Origin: Pseudoflavonifractor sp. An85
GTDB lineage: Bacteria > Bacillota > Clostridia > Oscillospirales > Oscillospiraceae
Direction: 5' to 3'
Assembly: GCF_002161235.1 (NCBI RefSeq)
Contig: NZ_NFHE01000008.1
Span: forward strand, 33,555 to 97,554
DNA: 64,000 nucleotides
Part shown: piece after piece, positions 32,826 through 42,103 of the stretch
Position numbering within the stretch: the stretch's first letter is position 1
Layout of the letters: each line of letters starts with the position of its first letter
Position numbers and translations under genes: made by a program
The notes under the pieces: model-generated
The model's input: the letters and a program-made list of their open reading frames with translations, nothing else
Databases searched by the model: none
What the model was told of the DNA's origin: nothing

Positions 32826-35051
32826 TTATCCTTCCTTTCGCCGCGCTGCTGCGGCCATAAGCTGTCCCAGGGCGATTCCCTCGTCGTTGGTGGACACCCG
32901 GGAGTGGTGATAGGCCTCGAATCCCTGGGCGGCCAGTGCGTCCAGGATGCGGGGCAGAAGATACATGTTTTGAAAGACACCGCCGGAGAGCACCACCCGG
33001 TCAAGGCCGGTTTGCGCGCGGGCAAATTGACATTGCCGCACAGCCAACTCCACCATGGCGTTCATAAACTGGGCCGCCAGCAGGTGGGGGGATTGGCCTT
33101 GTTGCAATCCCTCCAAAAGGGCAACGGTGAGGGCAGGGGTTTGGAGGCGGCACACGCCGTCCACCGTTTCCATCTCCACCGGCAGGGCCTGGGTCACCCC
33201 TGCCTGGGCCATGTGCTCCAGGCGGATGGCGCTCTCTCCCTCGTAGTGGACGGGGGAGGAGCCCCCCAACAGGGCGTACACTCCGTCAAAGAGCCGCCCC
33301 ATGCTGGAGGCGGGGGGACAGTTGAGCCCCGCTCTCAGCTGGAGGGTGAGCATGTCCTGGGGATTTGTCTCCAGCCCTGCTGCATAGCGCAGGCTGTGGG
33401 CGATGCGCCCCGCGTCCCGGGCGCAGGCATCGCCCCCGGGCAGGGAAATGGGGAAGATGGAGCCCAGGCGAGTAAAGCTGAGAGCATCTCCTGCCAAGCA
33501 CTCGGCACCCCAGATGGTGCCGTCGGTGCCCAACCCTGTGCCATCCCATACAAGGCCGATGCAGGGGCCTTCCAGCCGATTGTCCGCCATACAGGAGAGC
33601 ATATGGGCGTGATGGTGTTGCACTGGGAGAAGGGGCACACTCCACTCACGGGCCAGCTGTTGGGCCACTTGGGTGGACAGATAGTCCGGGTGAAGGTCGC
33701 AGGCCAGCCCTTCCACCTCCACCCCAAAGAGAGTGCGGAAGTGGTGGAGCTGGGTCTCATAGTGCTCCAACGTCTCCATGTTTTTCAGGTCCCCGATGTG
33801 CTGGCTCAGCAGAGCATCCTTACCCTTACCCAGGGCAAACCCTGCCTTCTGTTCCGCTCCACACCCCAGAAGGCCCTGGACGGGGACGGGGACCTCCACC
33901 GGCTGGGGCACATAGCCCCGGCTGCGGCGTAAGGGGTATTCTTCGCCCCGAAAGATACGCACCAGGGAGTCATCACACCGGGTGACAATATCCCGGTTGT
34001 GGAGAAGAAAGCCGTCGGCAATGCCCTGGAGGCCCTCCACCGCTTCTCGGTTGCCAATGAACACGGGGCAGTCGGAGGGGTTGGCGCTGGTCATGACCAG
34101 TGCGGAAAAGCCCTCCATAAGGAGGTAATGCAGGGGAGTGTAGGGGAGCATCAGCCCCAGCTCCGGGGTGTGGCTCAGGACATCCGGGGCGGGGTCATGC
34201 TTTTTGAGCAACACAATGGGCCGCCGCCAGCTGGTCAAAGCCTCTTCTTCCGACCGGGAGATATAGCACAGAGTACGGGCGGCATCCAGGTCGGCACACA
34301 TGAGGGCTAGAGGTTTCCCCTCCCGCTCTTTGCGAGTGCGCAGTAAGGAAGCGTATTCGGGCAGACAGGCCAGGTGGAAGCCCCCCAGCCCCTTCACCGC
34401 CACAATGTCGCCCTCCCGCAGATGCGCTTGGGCCAGCCGGATGGGGTCGCCCTCTACGGCCGTTCCCGTCCCGTCCAGATAGGTGAGGGTGGGGCCGCAG
34501 TTGAGGCAACAAGTGGGCTGGGCGTGGTAGCGGCGGTCGGTGATGTCGGTGTACTCTCCTTGGCAGTCCTCACACATGGGAAAGGCCCCCATGGCGGTGC
34601 GCTCCCGGTCGTAAGGCACACTTTGGATGATGGTGAACCGGGGCCCGCAGTTGGTGCAGTTGAGAAAGGGGTGGCGGTATCGCCGGTCCTTGGGGTCTCG
34701 CATCTCCCGCAGACAGTCAGGGCAGATGCCCACGTCGGGGCTTACCTGGGTGTCCGGGGCGTGCTGCCCCACGCTGGGCAGGATGTGAAACCCTGTCTCT
34801 CCCGTGGGGGGAATGGAAACGGTGCTGACCCGGCGAATGCGGGCCAGCACCGGGGCCTGTTGCTGCAAAAGGGGAACGAATTGGGCCACCTGGTCCGGCT
34901 GCCCCTCCAGCTCCAACTCTGCCCCCTGAGGGGTGTTGCGGATGAAGCCGGACAGGGCCAGCTGGGTGGTGAGGCGGTGGACAGTGGGGCGAAAGCCCAC
35001 CCCCTGCACCAGCCCCTCCACCTCCAGGTGAATGCGGGAGCGCTCAGCCAT
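32826..35051 (-). CDS. hypF: Carbamoyltransferase HypF
   Basis: A 741-residue multidomain enzyme that converts carbamoyl phosphate to carbamoyl-AMP and loads HypE. The order is an acylphosphatase domain (VEGLVQGVGFRPTVHRL), two zinc-finger blocks (CPDCLREM, CTNCGPRFT, CEDCQGEY, CLNCGP), a YrdC domain (VKGLGGFHLAC, SANPSDCP), and a Kae1-like domain (HHHAHMLSCMADN, VLSGGVFQN). It overlaps the preceding ferredoxin-subunit gene by eight bases and lacks a strong ribosome site, so it is probably coupled. Confidence 0.97.
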   Translation of the reverse strand: MAERSRIHLEVEGLVQGVGFRPTVHRLTTQLALSGFIRNTPQGAELELEGQPDQVAQFVPLLQQQAPVLARIRRVSTVSIPPTGETGFHILPSVGQHAPDTQVSPDVGICPDCLREMRDPKDRRYRHPFLNCTNCGPRFTIIQSVPYDRERTAMGAFPMCEDCQGEYTDITDRRYHAQPTCCLNCGPTLTYLDGTGTAVEGDPIRLAQAHLREGDIVAVKGLGGFHLACLPEYASLLRTRKEREGKPLALMCADLDAARTLCYISRSEEEALTSWRRPIVLLKKHDPAPDVLSHTPELGLMLPYTPLHYLLMEGFSALVMTSANPSDCPVFIGNREAVEGLQGIADGFLLHNRDIVTRCDDSLVRIFRGEEYPLRRSRGYVPQPVEVPVPVQGLLGCGAEQKAGFALGKGKDALLSQHIGDLKNMETLEHYETQLHHFRTLFGVEVEGLACDLHPDYLSTQVAQQLAREWSVPLLPVQHHHAHMLSCMADNRLEGPCIGLVWDGTGLGTDGTIWGAECLAGDALSFTRLGSIFPISLPGGDACARDAGRIAHSLRYAAGLETNPQDMLTLQLRAGLNCPPASSMGRLFDGVYALLGGSSPVHYEGESAIRLEHMAQAGVTQALPVEMETVDGVCRLQTPALTVALLEGLQQGQSPHLLAAQFMNAMVELAVRQCQFARAQTGLDRVVLSGGVFQNMYLLPRILDALAAQGFEAYHHSRVSTNDEGIALGQLMAAAARRKEG

Positions 35052-35511
35052 TGGCTTTCTCGGCTGCCGCCTTGGCAGCTTTAGCGGCCTCGGCCTTGGC
35101 TTTTAGCTCGGCGATTTGCTCGGGGGTCATCTTGGGCGGCGGCGCCTTCTTGATGAAGGTGCCGGAGACCAGAAAGTCCTCGGGCTGGGTGCCCACGATC
35201 ATGTAGTCGTCACTGAGCTCGATGGACTTTCGGGCGCAGAAATCGGCACACATGGCGCAGAAGGTGCAGCTGGTCAGGTCGAAGGTGAGGGTGATTTTCT
35301 GGTCCCCGTTGGGCAGGGGCTCCATGGTGCGCTCCATGCACTGGGGGGCGCACACCCGCATACACATTCCGCAGTTGACGCAGGTCTCCGGGTGGTAGAT
35401 GATGCGGCCCCGGTAGCCGGGAGCGGCCTTGGGAGGCTCCCCCTTTGGGAACTTCTCGGTGGCGGGGGCGCGGAACAGGTTGCCCAGGGCTTTGGTGAGG
35501 TATGGAATCAT
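35044..35511 (-). CDS. Membrane-bound hydrogenase ferredoxin-like subunit (MbhN/NuoI type)
   Basis: 155 residues with two 4Fe-4S motifs, CVNCGMCMRVCAPQC and CTFCAMCADFC, like NuoI/EchF. It would pass electrons from reduced ferredoxin to the small subunit. The tail after residue 125 is Ala/Lys/Glu-rich (PEQIAELKAKAEAAKAAKA), a predicted helix not usual in the family. The start ATG overlaps the small-subunit stop by four bases. Confidence 0.9.
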   Translation of the reverse strand: MIPYLTKALGNLFRAPATEKFPKGEPPKAAPGYRGRIIYHPETCVNCGMCMRVCAPQCMERTMEPLPNGDQKITLTFDLTSCTFCAMCADFCARKSIELSDDYMIVGTQPEDFLVSGTFIKKAPPPKMTPEQIAELKAKAEAAKAAKAAAEKANG

Positions 35512-35957
35512 GCCTGACGCATCTCCTTCCGCTTTTCAGCCAGAATTTCGGCGGCCTTGGCCAGAGCGGCCACAATGGCCTCGGGCTTGGGGGTGCAGCC
35601 GCCCACGGACACATCCACGTGGGTGTATTTCTCCAGGGGGCCGTCCACGCAGTAGCTGCCCTTAAACACGTTTCCCGACCGGGGGCAGGACCCCAGGCTC
35701 ACCACCACTTTGGGTTCGGGCACTTGGGCCAGGGTGCGCACCAGACGGTCACGGGTCTGGGAGGTGACGGGGCCGCTGACCACCACGATGTCCGCTTGGC
35801 GGGGGGTTCCGGTGAGGCGGAAGCCCAGCCGCTCGGCGTCATACCGGGGGGTGAGCACCGATACCAATTCGATGTCACAGCCGTTGCAGGAGCCTGCATT
35901 GATGTGGAAGATCCAGGGACTTTTGGCCATGCTCTTGTCGATCATTGTTTGAAACAT
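35508..35957 (-). CDS. Membrane-bound [NiFe] hydrogenase small subunit (MbhJ/EchC/NuoB type)
   Basis: 149 residues. The four ligands of the proximal 4Fe-4S cluster are visible: C-x2-C in GSCNGCDIELV, then GSCPRSGNVF and GGCTPKPEA. There is no twin-arginine signal and no extra cluster domain, as in group 4 enzymes facing the cytoplasm. ATG 35957 follows AAGGAGGG; the longer upstream frame is a shadow of the neighbouring gene. It lies between the NuoH-like and NuoI-like subunits. Confidence 0.93.
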   Translation of the reverse strand: MFQTMIDKSMAKSPWIFHINAGSCNGCDIELVSVLTPRYDAERLGFRLTGTPRQADIVVVSGPVTSQTRDRLVRTLAQVPEPKVVVSLGSCPRSGNVFKGSYCVDGPLEKYTHVDVSVGGCTPKPEAIVAALAKAAEILAEKRKEMRQA

Positions 35958-35971
35958 TTCCTTGTCCCTCC

Positions 35972-36934
35972 TTACAGGCCCAGCCAGACCAGAATGAGAC
36001 TGATGAGGGCCAGACCGGCCACCACCGTCCAGTAGAATTTGAACACTTGCTCCACCTTGAACCGAGCGCACACGGCGTGGGGCACGCTCATGGTGACAAA
36101 GGTGAGCACTACGCTCAGCCCTACCATCACCAGGGCGTCCAGAGCCACATATCCCGTGCGGATTCCACCCAGGAACAGCACGCAGAAGAGGGCGCACATG
36201 ATGTACATCTTCACGCAGTGGGTGAGCCGGAACAGTCCCGCGGGGGGGCCGCTGTACTCGGCCAGGGTTCCCTCGCAGATCTCCGTCTCCGCTTCAGCGA
36301 TGTCAAAGGGGTGCATGCCGATTTCGCAGGGGATGACAAAGAGCATGGCCAGGGCAGCGGGAATTAGGCTCCAGTGGAAGAGCAGGTTGCCGTTGGCCAC
36401 CTGCCAGTTCACGATGGCTTGGAGGGAGAAGGTGACACCCAGAGGGGAGCCTTCTCCGGCCATACGGCCCACCGCCAGCAGCACCAGCACGAAGGGTAGC
36501 TCATAGGAGATCATGGCCACCATTTCACGGCTCAGGCCCACCCCAGCGAAGGGAGAGCCGGAGGCGGCAGCGCCCACAATCATGGATACGCCCACCACCG
36601 TCAGGAGGTAAAGGATGACCACCAGATCCGCAGTGGTGGAGAAGGTGGAGTAGGAGAACACGGGGATAAACAGGGCCACGGTGATGAGGGCTGCAAAGCC
36701 CAGCACCGGAGCGGCCAGAAACAGCCCACGCTTGGCGTGGCGGGGAATGATGGTCTCCTTGCCGCAGCACTTGAGAAAGTCGTACCAGGGCTGGAGCAGG
36801 GGCGGGCCCACCCGGTTTTGCATCCGGGCCACCAGCTTGCGGTCCAGGCCCGCCAGCAGCACGCCCACCACCACGCAGAACAGAAGGCCGGGGAATACCA
36901 GCACATGGAACACGGTCCAGAGAAGATTTGTCAT
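35972..36934 (-). CDS. Membrane-bound hydrogenase NuoH-like subunit (MbhM/EchB type)
   Basis: 320 residues, about eight spans. It has LDRKLVARMQNRVGPPLLQP and the NuoH signature DIAEAETEICEGTLAEYSG with its conserved acidic residues. In group 4 hydrogenases this subunit anchors the hydrophilic arm and starts the proton or sodium path. ATG 36934 follows AAAGGGGG, 14 bases after the MbhH-like gene. Confidence 0.95.
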   Translation of the reverse strand: MTNLLWTVFHVLVFPGLLFCVVVGVLLAGLDRKLVARMQNRVGPPLLQPWYDFLKCCGKETIIPRHAKRGLFLAAPVLGFAALITVALFIPVFSYSTFSTTADLVVILYLLTVVGVSMIVGAAASGSPFAGVGLSREMVAMISYELPFVLVLLAVGRMAGEGSPLGVTFSLQAIVNWQVANGNLLFHWSLIPAALAMLFVIPCEIGMHPFDIAEAETEICEGTLAEYSGPPAGLFRLTHCVKMYIMCALFCVLFLGGIRTGYVALDALVMVGLSVVLTFVTMSVPHAVCARFKVEQVFKFYWTVVAGLALISLILVWLGL

Positions 36935-36948
36935 GTCAGGTACCCCCT

Positions 36949-38877
36949 TTACAGAAAGATGACGCACAGCACCAGAGCCACAGCGATGGCGGCGGCGCCG
37001 TACAGGGTGTAGTCATTGACCACGCCGCTGTGCCAGTTGTGCATGAAGGAGAAGTAGTGTCTCCAGTTGTGCTTGAAGCCCCAGAACAGATCGCTGCCTC
37101 CCACCTGGGAGTACACACTGGCCTCACCGGAGAAGAAGGAGTCGTACTTGGGGTCGGCATCCGTCTCGGAGGAAATCTCTGAGGTGACGGTGGCCTTCTC
37201 GTCCCCACCCAGCAGGGCCACGATGCACACAGCCAGGGTTACGGAGATGAGGAGCAGCAGCCACATCACGGGCTGCCAGGCCCCGGACAGGAAAATCTGC
37301 TGGGGCTGATAGGCCGGGATGGCAAAGGAGGCGGCGTACCCGGAACCCATGGCGGCGTCGATGTACCCGGGGGCATTCATGGCCGCCTGGGTGGCGGGGG
37401 TGAGCAGCCACTGCTGCACCTTGTCGGGGAACAGCCCCGGCAGGATGCACAGGGCGGCCAGAATCCACATGGGAATGCGCATACCCAGGGAGACTTCATG
37501 GGTATTGGCAAACTTGGGGTTGAGCTGGCCGAAGAATACGCTCTGGGACACCTTGATGAAGGAGGCCAGGGTGAGCACGCTGGTGATGAGGGCGGCCACG
37601 CACACCACCACAAAGAAGAAGTTACCGGTTTCGCCCGCCTGCTGGAAGGTGGCCTGGTAGATCATCCATTTGGAGGCAAAGCCGTTGAAGGGGGGAAGGC
37701 CGCTGATGGAGGCCGCGCCAATGAGGAACAGGGCGCAGGTGCCGGGCATCTTCTTGGACAGACCGCCCAGCTCGTCCAGGTCCAGGCTACCGGTGGCGTG
37801 TTGGACAGCACCGGCGGTGAGGAACAGCAGTCCCTTGAAGATGGTGTGGTTCATGGCGTGGAACAGACCGGCGGACAGACCCAGAGCGGAGCCCAGGCCC
37901 ACCACGGTGATGACGTATCCCACCTGAGAGATGGAGTGGAAGGCCAGCAGACGCTTAAAGTTGTGCTGGTTGAAGGCCATGGTCACGCACACGAACATGG
38001 AGATGACACCCACCCCGGTGACAAAGTACTGCACGAAGCTCTGGTCCATGTTCTGGAACAGGCAGTAGCACAGCCGGATGATGCCGTACACGCCGCACTT
38101 GGTCAAAACGCCCGAGATCATCAGAGAGATGGAGGCGGGGGCCACGGCGTGGGCGTCGGCAGCCAGGGGATGGAAGGGGAACAGGAAGGCCTTGGAGCCA
38201 AAGCCCACAAAGAGGAAGGCGAAGGCCAGCATGGTCACCGGGTTATCCGCCTGGGGCAGCACCGCAGACAGCTGCGCCAGGTTCAGGGTATGGGTCTGGG
38301 AGTAAATGAGGGCGATGCCAATGAGCACCGAGGTGGAGCCCAGAGAACCCACCACCAGGTACTTGAAGGCACCTTCCAAAGCGCCCTCGTAGTGGTTGCG
38401 GAAGGCGGTGAGGGCCACGGCGGTGAAGGTCATGATCTCGATCATGACGAACATGTTGAAGAGGTCGCCGGACAACACCAGACCCAGCACCGAGCCGGAG
38501 AGCATGAGAAACAGGGTGTAGTAGTTGACCAGGGAGTCGTCATGGCTCATGTAGGTAAAGGAGTAGATGCCGGAGACGAACACCGCCACCACCACAATGA
38601 GGGCGAAGAACAGGCTCAGAGCGTCCACTTCCAGGCTGATGCCAATGGCCCAGCCCTCCACGGGCTCCCAGTTGCCCAGCCAGTAGTTGATGATCTTCCC
38701 ATCCAGAAGAACGGGCTTGACCAGGCTGAGCATCATCACCAGAGCGGCCAACATGGCCAAAACCACCACGGCAGAGCGCACCTTGGCATTGCGCCGACCT
38801 ACCAGGGAGTTGAGAAATGCCCCCAGGAACAAAGACATAATGGCCAGGACTGGGAAATTATACATAAAGTCGTACAT
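36949..38877 (-). CDS. Antiporter-like subunit, MrpD/MbhH type, with C-terminal extension
   Basis: A 642-residue member of the NuoL/M/N-MrpA/D family, about 14 spans. Visible are LSGDLFNMFVMIEIMTFTAV, FLFPFHPLAADAHAVAP and AFHSISQVGYVITVVGLG, which hold the ion-path Glu, Lys and His residues. Usual MrpD length is about 500. The extra ~110 residues add a loop with acidic sequence (SSETDADPKYDSF) and one or two further spans ending LVLCVIFL. A separate MbhI gene is absent, so this tail may replace it (inferred). Its start overlaps the MrpC-like gene by one base. Confidence 0.9.
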   Translation of the reverse strand: MYDFMYNFPVLAIMSLFLGAFLNSLVGRRNAKVRSAVVVLAMLAALVMMLSLVKPVLLDGKIINYWLGNWEPVEGWAIGISLEVDALSLFFALIVVVAVFVSGIYSFTYMSHDDSLVNYYTLFLMLSGSVLGLVLSGDLFNMFVMIEIMTFTAVALTAFRNHYEGALEGAFKYLVVGSLGSTSVLIGIALIYSQTHTLNLAQLSAVLPQADNPVTMLAFAFLFVGFGSKAFLFPFHPLAADAHAVAPASISLMISGVLTKCGVYGIIRLCYCLFQNMDQSFVQYFVTGVGVISMFVCVTMAFNQHNFKRLLAFHSISQVGYVITVVGLGSALGLSAGLFHAMNHTIFKGLLFLTAGAVQHATGSLDLDELGGLSKKMPGTCALFLIGAASISGLPPFNGFASKWMIYQATFQQAGETGNFFFVVVCVAALITSVLTLASFIKVSQSVFFGQLNPKFANTHEVSLGMRIPMWILAALCILPGLFPDKVQQWLLTPATQAAMNAPGYIDAAMGSGYAASFAIPAYQPQQIFLSGAWQPVMWLLLLISVTLAVCIVALLGGDEKATVTSEISSETDADPKYDSFFSGEASVYSQVGGSDLFWGFKHNWRHYFSFMHNWHSGVVNDYTLYGAAAIAVALVLCVIFL

Positions 38878-39227
38878 CAGCCTCTCAACCTCCTGATTTC
38901 ATCGGATTGCAGGGTGCCGTACTGTTTGTAGAGCATGATAATGAGGCACAACGTCATGGCGGTGGTACATGCGCCGATGACGATGGAGGTGAGGGTGAGT
39001 GCCTGGGGAATGGGGTCTACGAAGAAGGAGGAGCGGGTGAGTTCCGAGATGTTGAAGATGGGGGCGGTGCCGCCGGCGTGGAAGCCCACGGAGACGATGA
39101 GCAGGTTCACCCCGTAGTCCACCAGACCCATGCCCACGGTGATCTTGAAGAGGTTCTTCTGGGTCACCATGCAGTAGATGCCCAGGGCGATGAGAACAAA
39201 GCAGACCAGATAATTCGTGAAAATCAT
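38877..39227 (-). CDS. Antiporter subunit MrpC/MbhG (NuoK-like)
   Basis: 116 residues with three spans, homologous to NuoK. Motifs include GLVDYGVNLLIVSVG and DPIPQALTLTSIVIGACTTA, the latter very typical of MnhC/MrpC. Its ATG overlaps the MrpB-like stop by four bases (ATGA). Confidence 0.93.
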   Translation of the reverse strand: MIFTNYLVCFVLIALGIYCMVTQKNLFKITVGMGLVDYGVNLLIVSVGFHAGGTAPIFNISELTRSSFFVDPIPQALTLTSIVIGACTTAMTLCLIIMLYKQYGTLQSDEIRRLRG

Positions 39228-39691
39228 GCTGCAGCCTCCTCTTTGTCGTCCACCTCATGGGGGTGGTCGTCGGGCTCCAGTACGCTGAGCATCATGATGA
39301 GCAGACAGGTGATACCGGCCATGACGTGGTAGCCCACTGCATCGTTCATGAGAATGCTGGTGTCCACCTGCTGTCCGGCAAAGACGAAGTTGACGCAGAA
39401 ATTCAATCCGGTGAACACGCCCACCAGGGCGATGACCACATACATGATCTCCGCCACCGTCTCACTGGAGTGGAGCATGTGCTCGTTGAAGGAGTGCTTG
39501 ACCCCCATGCCGCCGTAACCCAGGTACACCAGCAAAATGGCACTGGCCACCAGCACGCCGCCCTGGAAGCCGCCGCCGGGGCTGGTGCTGCCGTGGAGCA
39601 CCACGTAGCAGCCAAACACACAGGCCAGGGGAAGGAACAGATCGGAGGCGCATCGGGAGATGATGGGGGTCTTTTTATACGTTTTCTTCAT
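39224..39691 (-). CDS. Antiporter subunit MrpB/MbhF
   Basis: 155 residues with four spans. HGSTSPGGGFQGGVLVASA is the MnhB/MrpB hallmark. The tail is acidic. AAGGAGGAG precedes ATG 39691, which lies 17 bases inside the preceding MbhE-like gene. Confidence 0.93.
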   Translation of the reverse strand: MKKTYKKTPIISRCASDLFLPLACVFGCYVVLHGSTSPGGGFQGGVLVASAILLVYLGYGGMGVKHSFNEHMLHSSETVAEIMYVVIALVGVFTGLNFCVNFVFAGQQVDTSILMNDAVGYHVMAGITCLLIMMLSVLEPDDHPHEVDDKEEAAA

Positions 39692-40052
39692 GGTTGTGCT
39701 CCTCCTTCTTACCAGAATGGGTCGTCTTGCGCAGAATCACCAGGGAGCCTGCAATGGCGGCGATGAGAATGAAGCTCTCGCCCATGGTGTCGTAGCCACG
39801 GAAGTTAAAGACCACGGAAAAGACCACGTTGTCGGCTGCCGTCTTTTCCAGGTTTTCGTTGACCATGATGGCGGCAGCGCCGTCCGCGCCGGTGTTGTCG
39901 TAGGAGCTGGGGTCTTCGTACAGCTCCACCAGATCCACGCCTTCCCCGTCGTAGGTGGGCTCGCTGTTTGCCATGCGCCACCCGGCCCACACGCCGCAGG
40001 CCAGGAGCACCGCCAGGGTCAGGGACAGGACCAGCTTTTTTGTGCCGCTCAT
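39675..40052 (-). CDS. MbhE-like subunit (MrpA C-terminal part)
   Basis: 125 residues with two spans. NFRGYDTMGESFILIAAIAG matches the conserved block of MbhE and of the MrpA C-terminus (usually F-RGxDTxGE). In Mrp-linked complexes MrpA is split, and only its C-terminal pieces MbhD and MbhE are kept. Overlaps the MbhD-like gene by four bases. Confidence 0.85.
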   Translation of the reverse strand: MSGTKKLVLSLTLAVLLACGVWAGWRMANSEPTYDGEGVDLVELYEDPSSYDNTGADGAAAIMVNENLEKTAADNVVFSVVFNFRGYDTMGESFILIAAIAGSLVILRKTTHSGKKEEHNHEENV

Positions 40053-40312
40053 TCCTGCTCCCCCTTTCGTCCGTACACCTTACGCAGGGCGATGATGTAG
40101 AGAATGGTGGATAGCACAGCGCCCACGCTGGCCTCGGCAATGGCCACGTCGGGAGCCTGCAACAGCACAAACTCCAGGGCCACAAAGGAGCCGGTGGCGG
40201 CCAGGGCGATCACCGAGTCGATGATCTTTTTGGCCTTCACCGCCACGATGGCGGAGGCCACAATGCCGCAGAGCACCAGGGTGTTCAGGACAAAAACCAA
40301 GGTACCATTCAT
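40049..40312 (-). CDS. MbhD-like subunit (DUF4040/MrpA domain)
   Basis: 87 residues with three spans. LLQAPDVAIAEASVGAVLSTILY is the MbhD/MrpA signature, given here in shortened form as QAPDVAIAEASVGA. The start overlaps the MrpG-like stop by four bases. Confidence 0.88.
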   Translation of the reverse strand: MNGTLVFVLNTLVLCGIVASAIVAVKAKKIIDSVIALAATGSFVALEFVLLQAPDVAIAEASVGAVLSTILYIIALRKVYGRKGEQE

Positions 40313-40653
40313 TGGGGATCATCCTCCTTATAGTCGTCGATGATCGGCTCCGGGTTGGGCTTGGCCGAACGGTACGCGCCCTTGCACAGAGCATGGTTGG
40401 AAACCGGGTTGGTGCCCAGCACAAACAGCAGGATAAACACCAGCTTCACCACCACCGAACCGCTCATGCCGTGGGCCACCACGTACACGATGCCGGAGAG
40501 CACCACAAAGATGGTGCCCATGGAGGCGATGCAGGTGGAGGCCTGGAGCCGCCCGAACACGTCAGGCATGCGCAGAATGCCCAGGGTGCCAATGAAGGCG
40601 AAGAACAGGCCGATGGCCATGAGTACGGCCACCACAATGTCGATGACGTCCAT
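40309..40653 (-). CDS. Antiporter subunit MrpG/MbhC
   Basis: 114 residues, three spans. IGTLGILRMPDVFGRLQAST and LGTNPVSNHALCKGAY are typical MnhG/MrpG motifs. GGAGGCTGTG precedes ATG 40653, three bases after the MrpF-like gene. Confidence 0.93.
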   Translation of the reverse strand: MDVIDIVVAVLMAIGLFFAFIGTLGILRMPDVFGRLQASTCIASMGTIFVVLSGIVYVVAHGMSGSVVVKLVFILLFVLGTNPVSNHALCKGAYRSAKPNPEPIIDDYKEDDPQ

Positions 40654-40656
40654 CTC

Positions 40657-40911
40657 TCACAGCCTCCTTTCCAGATAGCGGCCCACAAACACAGTGCTGA
40701 CAAAGCCCAGCAGGGCCACCACCAGGGCGATGTCCAGATAAATGGTGCGTCCCGTGTGCAGGGAGTAGAGCACCAGGGCCAAGGCAGTGACCAGATCCAG
40801 CGCGTCCATGGCACAGATGCGGTCGGCGGCCGTGGGGCCCCGGAACACCCGGTAGAGAAGGAGCAGGTCTAAGATGATGCACACGATGGCGCCAATCAAA
40901 AATGCCGTCAT
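40657..40911 (-). CDS. Antiporter subunit MrpF/MbhB
   Basis: 84 residues, three spans, with RVFRGPTAADRICAMDAL and ALLGFVSTVFVGRYLERR typical of MnhF/MrpF. ATG 40911 is chosen over TTG 40917 by spacing from GGGAGG. The start overlaps the MrpE-like stop by four bases. Confidence 0.93.
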   Translation of the reverse strand: MTAFLIGAIVCIILDLLLLYRVFRGPTAADRICAMDALDLVTALALVLYSLHTGRTIYLDIALVVALLGFVSTVFVGRYLERRL

Positions 40912-41438
40912 TTCCAAATCCTCCCGATCCAGCGTTCCATGGTTCCCTTGATGGCGTCCCCGGCCTTGTCCCGGTCGGTCTCCGCCACGTCGATCCAGTG
41001 GACGTAGTAATAGTTTTGCCCTTCCTCATCCTCGGCGGTCTCCAAGGTAATGGTGCCAGGGGTGAGGGTGATGCAGTTGGACACCATGGCGATGCCATAG
41101 CGGCTTTTCAGCTTGGGATCTGCGGGAATGCGGAGAATGCCCGGCTTATAGCTGAGCTTGGGGTTGAGGACCATCTTGGCCATGCTCACGTTGGCTTTGA
41201 TGACCTCCCAGAAGAAAATGATGACGCAGTAGAACACCAGCAAAATCAGCCGCACCGGGTTGTAGAGGTAGAAGGCCCGGCTATGGATGAGAAAGCGGCT
41301 GGCGAAGGCCGCCACCACCACCGACACCAGGCCGCCCCACAGCAGTTCCCGGGGTGCCACCGACCAGGTCAGCAGCAACCAGAACAAAAAGCACAAGATG
41401 GCCGTGGACAGCCAGGCGGAGAATTTAAAGCATTTCAT
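40908..41438 (-). CDS. Antiporter subunit MrpE/MbhA
   Basis: 176 residues, two or three N-terminal spans and a cytoplasmic C-terminal domain with TLTPGTITLE, the MnhE/MrpE hallmark. ATG 41438 follows GGGAGGTG and overlaps the hypB stop by four bases; the GTG at 41447 is inside the ribosome site. Confidence 0.93.
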   Translation of the reverse strand: MKCFKFSAWLSTAILCFLFWLLLTWSVAPRELLWGGLVSVVVAAFASRFLIHSRAFYLYNPVRLILLVFYCVIIFFWEVIKANVSMAKMVLNPKLSYKPGILRIPADPKLKSRYGIAMVSNCITLTPGTITLETAEDEEGQNYYYVHWIDVAETDRDKAGDAIKGTMERWIGRIWK

Positions 41439-42103
41439 CCTTGGCACCTCCCAATTTGTGCGTCAATCTTCTGGCTCAGCCAGTCCACCAGCTGGCTCAG
41501 GCCCGAGCCGTCCCGGTTGGACAGGCGGAACACCGCCACCTCTGGGTTCTGTTCCCGGGCAGAGCGCTCCACGCGCCCATCGTCGAAGTCGAAGTAGTCC
41601 TTCAAGTCGTACTTATTCATCACCAAGGCCTGGGTGGTGGCAAACATCAGGGGATATTTCTCCACCTTGTCGTCCCCCTCGGGGATGGACAGGAGAGCCA
41701 AGCGAAAGCTCTCGCCAATGTTGAATTCGGCGGGGCAGACCAGATTGCCGATGTTCTCCACGAAGATCACATCCAGGTTTGCAAGGTCGAATTCGGGGAG
41801 CATCTTCTGGATGCTCATGGCCTCAATGTGGCAGGCCCCGTCGGTGTCGATCTGGGTCACAGGAATGCCCATGGCGTGGATGGCGTCGGCGTCAATCTGA
41901 CCGGCGATATCCCCTTCAATGACCCCGATGCGGTAGCGCCCCCGCAGAGCTCCAATGAGGGCCACGATGGTGCTGGTTTTCCCCGCGCCAGGGGAGCCCA
42001 TGACGTTAATGAGGCACACCTGGTGCTGGGCCAGTTCTGCCTTGACAGCATCGCTGACGTCCTCATTCCAGGCCATAACCTGGTGCATGACTTTGATTTC
42101 CAT
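41435..42103 (-). CDS. hypB: Hydrogenase nickel incorporation GTPase HypB
   Basis: A 222-residue SIMIBI GTPase that delivers nickel with HypA. The P-loop is GSPGAGKTS, followed by GVIEGDIAGQIDADAI and the metal-site region GACHIEA; ENIGNLVCPAEFNIGE and NKYDL are also standard. The N-terminus has no His-rich or CxxCGC nickel-store motif. Overlaps hypA by one base (TGATG). Confidence 0.96.
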   Translation of the reverse strand: MEIKVMHQVMAWNEDVSDAVKAELAQHQVCLINVMGSPGAGKTSTIVALIGALRGRYRIGVIEGDIAGQIDADAIHAMGIPVTQIDTDGACHIEAMSIQKMLPEFDLANLDVIFVENIGNLVCPAEFNIGESFRLALLSIPEGDDKVEKYPLMFATTQALVMNKYDLKDYFDFDDGRVERSAREQNPEVAVFRLSNRDGSGLSQLVDWLSQKIDAQIGRCQG

